NCBI GenBank assembly: GCA_026874595.1
Contig: CM049313.1
Span: forward strand, 59,291,159-59,355,158
Origin: Sipunculus nudus
Lineage: Eukaryota; Annelida; Sipuncula; Golfingiida; Sipunculidae
DNA: 64,000 bases
Direction: 5' to 3'
Part shown: in pieces, positions 59,440 through 64,000 of the stretch
How positions within the stretch are numbered: position 1 is the stretch's first letter
How the letters are laid out: every line of letters begins with the position of its first letter
Notes under the pieces: model-generated
What the model saw: the letters and a program-made list of their open reading frames with translations, nothing else
Database searches by the model: none
What the model was told of the DNA's origin: nothing
Program-made: the position numbers and the translations under genes

Positions 59440-62159
59440 GTATCCCCAGACAAAGTCGGGGGATACTATGTTTTCATACCGGTCCCCCCGCCGCCGCCGC
59501 TGCCGCCGCATATAAATCTTGTTGGCGCGATAACCAAAAAAATATTTCACGGAACTTTACCAAACTTGGTATATGTATAGATATGGGTAAGAGGACAACG
59601 TCTATTGAAAATGAGGTCATGACCTTTATTGGAGAGTGTCCTCGACCTGGAATAGGTCCAATTTTTTGGAAAATCACACAAATTCTTTAATATCTCAAGA
59701 AATCTTGCATGGATTTATCCCAAAATCAAGTTGATGGAAGATCATGGATAGGGTTGTCATGTTCCAGAAACTGGTGGCGCCACCTATTATTCTTTACTTG
59801 TTTTCGTGATGTTTAATACCCCCAAAATTGCCACCTTACAGTACTGTGAGCATTATAAGTAAAAAAATAATGGACAGATTTCTTTTATATTATGCATATA
59901 CATAGGTATGGGTTATGGGATGATGTTTATTCAAATTGGGGTCATGAGCTTTCCTATGATAGTGGCCTTGACCTTGAATATTGCCATATACTGTAGATTC
60001 AGATAATATTGTGTGCTTAAAATTTCGTGGTTTTTGTACAAAACACATATCGTGGGGTATTTTAATTCGTGGAAAGACAAAGAAAACTTTAGAAAATTAT
60101 TGTTATTAATACCTCCATATGCGCAAGGAAGACGAGCCCTATGTACACAGGTGCTTTGGCTCAGATGCTTATCGCACGGTGCGCCTGTACCGCGGTCAAT
60201 CAGGTCAGTGTTGAACAAACATGCTCCGCCCGACGCGAGCCTAACAAAGAATTAATCAGCCGTGACCGACACGTGCTGGGCGATACATCGGCTGTTAGTT
60301 GTAACACCCGATACATCGGCTATCAGTTATAACACCCGATCACACCACGTTAACAGAAAACGTAAATCATCACTTGACCGGGGGAAAAAATAAACGGGAC
60401 CGTCCACATGAAGGTTTTTAACTTTTTTTTTATCTAGGCGGTAGTCACATGTGGCGCCTGTAAATCCCTGACGGGGCGGTGAGACGAGACACGGTTCGTT
60501 CGTCATTCATCATGTCAGCTATATTTGGAGATTATAAAGAAATAATTAGCCTAATAGTATTCGGTGATGCTTACTTACGCTAACATATATATGTACCACT
60601 ATCGGCAATATTCGGAAAAAGTACCGCCTTATTCGGAATAAGTGCTCTTTCGCGTCCCGCGGTAATCAAGGTAATGCAAATGAGTTTACACGGCCCTTGT
60701 CTTTTGGACCAATAGGTAGCGTAAGTCTCGTTTAATATCTATTGAAAGAAGGTTGAAAAGCTATGGTTACGAACATTGGAACTTGTGTACCGTTCTTGGC
60801 GTGTCAGAACTACCGCTTTGCTCGACAGAAATGTGATATTGTTCTTGAATTTTTCATCCGAAATGCTGATAAGAGGAAAATACGTTTTCAGTTTAAATTA
60901 TACTTTGATATTGTTTTATTGTAAAGATATCAGGGGGCCGTGTTCGTACGATATTAGGGGAAATAATTTAATTGACAAAAGAATATTTATAAATCCCGTA
61001 TTTTTATAGTAATTTACGAAAAGCAATTCAGTGCATTTAATGATTGTATCAAAAACAATCATAAAAAAGTAATAAACAATTTTTGTATCTTTATTGAAAA
61101 TTCAGCCAGCGTTAACAATTATGAATATAAAGTCGACCACCAGCTGCCGTTGAGATACCGTATATCCTCTGACCGTGTGATTTTTTGATCGTTGGAATCA
61201 TGAATTCGTGGATTATCTTGATCCACGAAAACCACGAAAATAAAATCCCAACTAATATTTCTGAATCTACAGTATGGTGAAAATCTCCAGTGTTGATAGC
61301 CATATGGATTTCAAACATGACTTATGTATGGCCCACCACTAAAGTAAGAACCCTATAGGTTCTAGGGTCATGAGGTCAAAGGTCAAGGTCACTGGACTTG
61401 CATTTTAAGAAATACTGTGGATGCATTTTAAGCCAAACTTTCATCCCAGGTCTTCCATCTTGAATATATAGCTCACTTGCCAATAGTGGATGATCCATAT
61501 AAATTTTGGGGTCACAAGGTCAAAGGTCAAGGCCACAGGAGCTATCTATCCAAAAATTAGTTTCTGGATGATAATTCCTGCTTTTATTGATGTATTGATT
61601 TCAAATTTGACTTATATATGTCCCATTAAAAAAGCAAGAGTCCAGTTGATTTTTGGGTCATGAGGTCAAAGGTCAAGGTCACAGGACACATCTCTAAAAA
61701 GATTGTGGATGCATTTTCAGCCAAACATTTCATCTCAGATCTTTCATCTTGCACATATAGTTCTCCTGCCAAGAGAGGAAGAACACTATCAATTTTGAGG
61801 TCACAAGGTCAAAGGTGAAGGTCACAGGAGCCATCTGTCCAAAAAAATTAGTTTCTGGATGATAATTCCTGCTTTATTGATGTATAGATTTCAAACATGT
61901 CTTGCATATGTCCCATTGGAAAAGCAAGACCCAAATTGATTATGGGGTCATGAGGTCAAAGGTCAAGGTCACAGGACACATCTTTAAAAAGATCAAGGTC
62001 ACAGGACCAACATCTTCAACAAGATTGTGGATTGTTAGATGGAAGAAACAATAAATATGTGTCAGTATATGCTGCTAAAAATGGGGGTCTATTCTTAAAG
62101 GGGGGGGGCCTACTATGTCTGGGGATACTCTGGCACCTGCCATGCCAGGAAATGTCTAG
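59440..62159 (+). mobile_element. GTATCCCC rolling-circle-like element, copy 2, interrupted
   Basis: 5' GTATCCCCAGAC (59440-59451) and 3' GTCTGGGGATAC (62117-62128) are exact inverses. The 3' hairpin TGGCA..TGCCA and AATGTCTAG (CTAG 62156-62159) follow. The internal order matches 49318-51857: first module with GGTGGCGCCACC (59773), 'atgggttatgggatgatg' module, then two ~289-bp units. It is split at 59991-61272 by a TA-target element. The GCCGCCGCCGCTGCC stretch at 59488-59510 creates the poly-alanine/proline frames there. Confidence 0.85.
59991..61272. mobile_element. 1.28-kb TA-target TIR element (Tc1/mariner-like)
   Basis: Termini CTGTAGATTCAGATAATATT and AATATTTCTGAATCTACAG are inverted repeats, with further inverted matches around TTTCGTGGTTTT. 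TA duplicates flank it (59989-59990, 61273-61274). The un-inserted site 'gccatatatggtgaaaat' survives in the paralogous repeat at about 49855-49872, which proves the boundaries. The interior is CpG-rich in parts. Frames (for example 60776-61009) show no transposase motif, so the element is non-autonomous. TA target suggests Tc1/mariner. Confidence 0.85.
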
Positions 62160-62270
62160 TTTATTTAGGGGACATTATATAAATCTGTAATTTGATTTTT
62201 TTGCAGAATATAAATAATTGATCTGATTACTTTTGTGTATTAAGAGCAGGGTGTCATATATAAGCAGGGG

Positions 62271-64000
62271 CATGTTGAGTCTTGTCATATGACATGTTCC
62301 AGGCATAGCCTTGTCATATGACATGGTCAAGGCTGAGTTGTGTCAAGTCATATCATATGACATAGTCAAACTTGAGCCTTGTCATATAACATGGTCTAGG
62401 TTAAACCTTGTCACATTACATGGTCCAGGTTAAACCTTGTCACATGACATGGTCCAGGTTGAAGCTTGCACATGACATGATCCAGATTGAGCTTTGTCAT
62501 ATGGCATGATCCAGATTGAGTCTTGTCAAGTGACATGATCCAGGTTGGGTATTGTCAAGTGACAAGATCCAGGTTGGGTCTTGTCAAGTGATATGATCCA
62601 GCTTGAGTCTTGTCAAGTGACATGATTCAGGATGGGCCTTGTCAAGCGACATGATCCAGGTTGGGTCTTGTCAAGTGACATGATCCAGGTTGGGTCTTGC
62701 CAAGCAACATGATCTGGGTTGGGTCTTGTCTAGTGACGTGATCCAGGTTGGGTCTTGTCATGTAACATGATCCAGTTGGGTCTTGTCATGTAACATGATC
62801 CAGGGTGGGTCTTGTCATGTAACATGATCTAGGTTGGGTCTTGTCATGTAACATGGTCCATGTTGGGTCTTGTCATGTAACATGATCCAGGTTTGGTCTT
62901 GTCAAGCGACATGATCCCACATGGGTCTTGTCAAGCAACATGATCCAGGTTGGGTCTTGTCAAGCAACATGATCTTGGTTGAGTCTTGCCTAGTGACATG
63001 ATCCAGGTTGGGTATTGTCATGTAACATGATTCAGGTTGGGTCTTGTCATGTAACATGATCTAGGTTGGGTCTTGTCATGTAACATGATTCAGGTTGGGT
63101 CTTGTCCTGTAACATGATCTAGGTTGGGTCTCGTCATGTAACGTGATCCAGGTTGAGTCTTGTGAACTAACATGATCCAGGTTTGGTCTTGTCATGTAAT
63201 ATGATCCAGGTTGAGTCTTGTGAACTAACATGATCCAGGTTGGGTCTTGTCAAGTTATATGATCCAGGTTGGGTCTTGTCTAGCTACATGATCCAGGTTG
63301 GGTCTTGTCAAGCGACATGATCCAGGTTGAGTCTTGTGAACTGACATAATCCAGGATGGGTCTTGTCAAGCAACATGATCTGGGTTGGGTCTTGTCTAGT
63401 GACATGATCCAGGTTGGGTCTTGTCATGTAACATGATCTAGGTTGGGTCTTGTCATGTAACATGATCTAGGTTGGGTCTTGTCATGTAACATGATCCAGG
63501 TTGGGTCTTGTCATGTAACATGATCCAGGTTGGGTCTTGTCATGTAACATGATCCAGGTTGGGTCCTGTCATGTAACATGATCCAGGTTGGGTCTTGTCA
63601 TGTAACAGGATCTGGGTTTGGTCTTGTCATGTAACATGATCCAGGTTGGGTATTGTCATGTAACATGATCCAGGTTGGATCTTGTCATGTAACATGATCC
63701 AGCTTGAGTCTTGTCATGTAACATGATCAAGTTTGAGTCTTTTCATGTAACATGATCCAGCCTGAGTCTTGTCATGGAACATGATCCAGGTTGAGTCTTG
63801 TGAACTAACATGATCTAGGTTGGGTCTTGTCAAGTTATATGATCCAGGTTGGGTCTTGTCAAGCTACATGATCCAGGTTGGGTCTTGTCAAGCGACATGA
63901 TCCAGGTTGAGTCTTGTGAACTGACATAATCCAGGTTTGGTCTTGTTAACTGACTTGATCCAGGATGGGTTTTGTCAAATGACATGAACCTGATTAATTC
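62271..64000 (+). repeat. 29-bp minisatellite array, runs off window
   Basis: About 59 units of TCTTGTCATGTAACATGATC + CAGGTTGGG (29 bp), nearly gap-free to the window end. The first ~230 bp are more diverged (CATATGACATGGTC-type). Variation concentrates in the five bases after TTGTC (ATGTA, AAGCG, AAGTG, AAGCA, TAGTG) and in a TTGTGAACTA class. Every frame is closed by TAA/TGA in ordinary units, so it is non-coding. Confidence 0.95.

Noticed and set aside
59331-59690. Frames with poly-alanine or poly-proline runs
   Set aside because: Produced by the GCCGCC stretch at the start of the GTATCCCC mobile element.
62271-64000. Regular 29-bp repeats considered as a CRISPR array
   Set aside because: Units abut without unique spacers and the context is metazoan; it is a minisatellite.

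Overview
The window looks like invertebrate animal DNA, most likely from a bivalve mollusc. It is AT-rich, has no bacterial-style gene packing, and is dominated by non-autonomous mobile elements. Several start with long CCGTCC-type pyrimidine tracts and contain stock phrases (AGGTCAAAGGTCA, GGTGGCGCCACC) that I associate with bivalve repeat families. This taxonomic call is inference from repeat style, not a database match.

Only one stretch can be tied to a named protein. A 62-bp plus-strand exon at 58966-59027 encodes SPYGVTYLSPPADTSWRR, the conserved segment just before the regulatory TNSDSALH phosphosite of CREB-regulated transcription coactivators (CRTC/TORC). It ends in a perfect AG|GTAAGT donor. 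A phase-compatible 60-bp candidate exon lies 0.8 kb upstream (58072-58131). Most of the window is therefore best read as intron or 5' flank of a CRTC gene on the plus strand. No other CRTC exon could be recognised. The remaining short open frames are mostly inside repeats or at lengths expected by chance in AT-rich DNA.

Layout. 1-3454: mostly unique AT-rich DNA with one repeat fragment. 3455-10604: a large composite element with triplicated 0.7-kb units, poly-C modules and a second 3' half, interrupted by a 700-bp element with 8-bp target duplications (8975-9674). 10894-11780: inverted-repeat element. 14374-14648: small hAT-like MITE. 16903-17949 and 18615-19785: two rolling-circle-like elements. 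20204-22274: a Mutator-like element with long inverted repeats. 22284-29190: mostly unique. 29556-32529: two or three rolling-circle-like elements head to tail, including nine 180-bp units. 34428-37371: a Harbinger-like element carrying a nested element. 43289-44312: hAT-like element. 45073-48616: further rolling-circle-like copies. 48985-52563: an array with two 5' ends and three 3' ends. 56520-56963: second copy of the 8-bp-TSD element. 57587-57939: hAT-like MITE. 58072-59027: CRTC exon region. 59440-62159: a second copy of the 49-52 kb element, split by a TA-target element (59991-61272). 62271-64000: a 29-bp minisatellite with higher-order structure, running off the window end.

The dominant biology is proliferation of non-autonomous Helitron/Helentron-like elements ('pearl'/HINE architecture: subterminal inverted repeats, tandem core units, and a short 3' hairpin before CTAG). 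No rolling-circle Rep/helicase, transposase, reverse transcriptase, rRNA gene or CRISPR array was seen.
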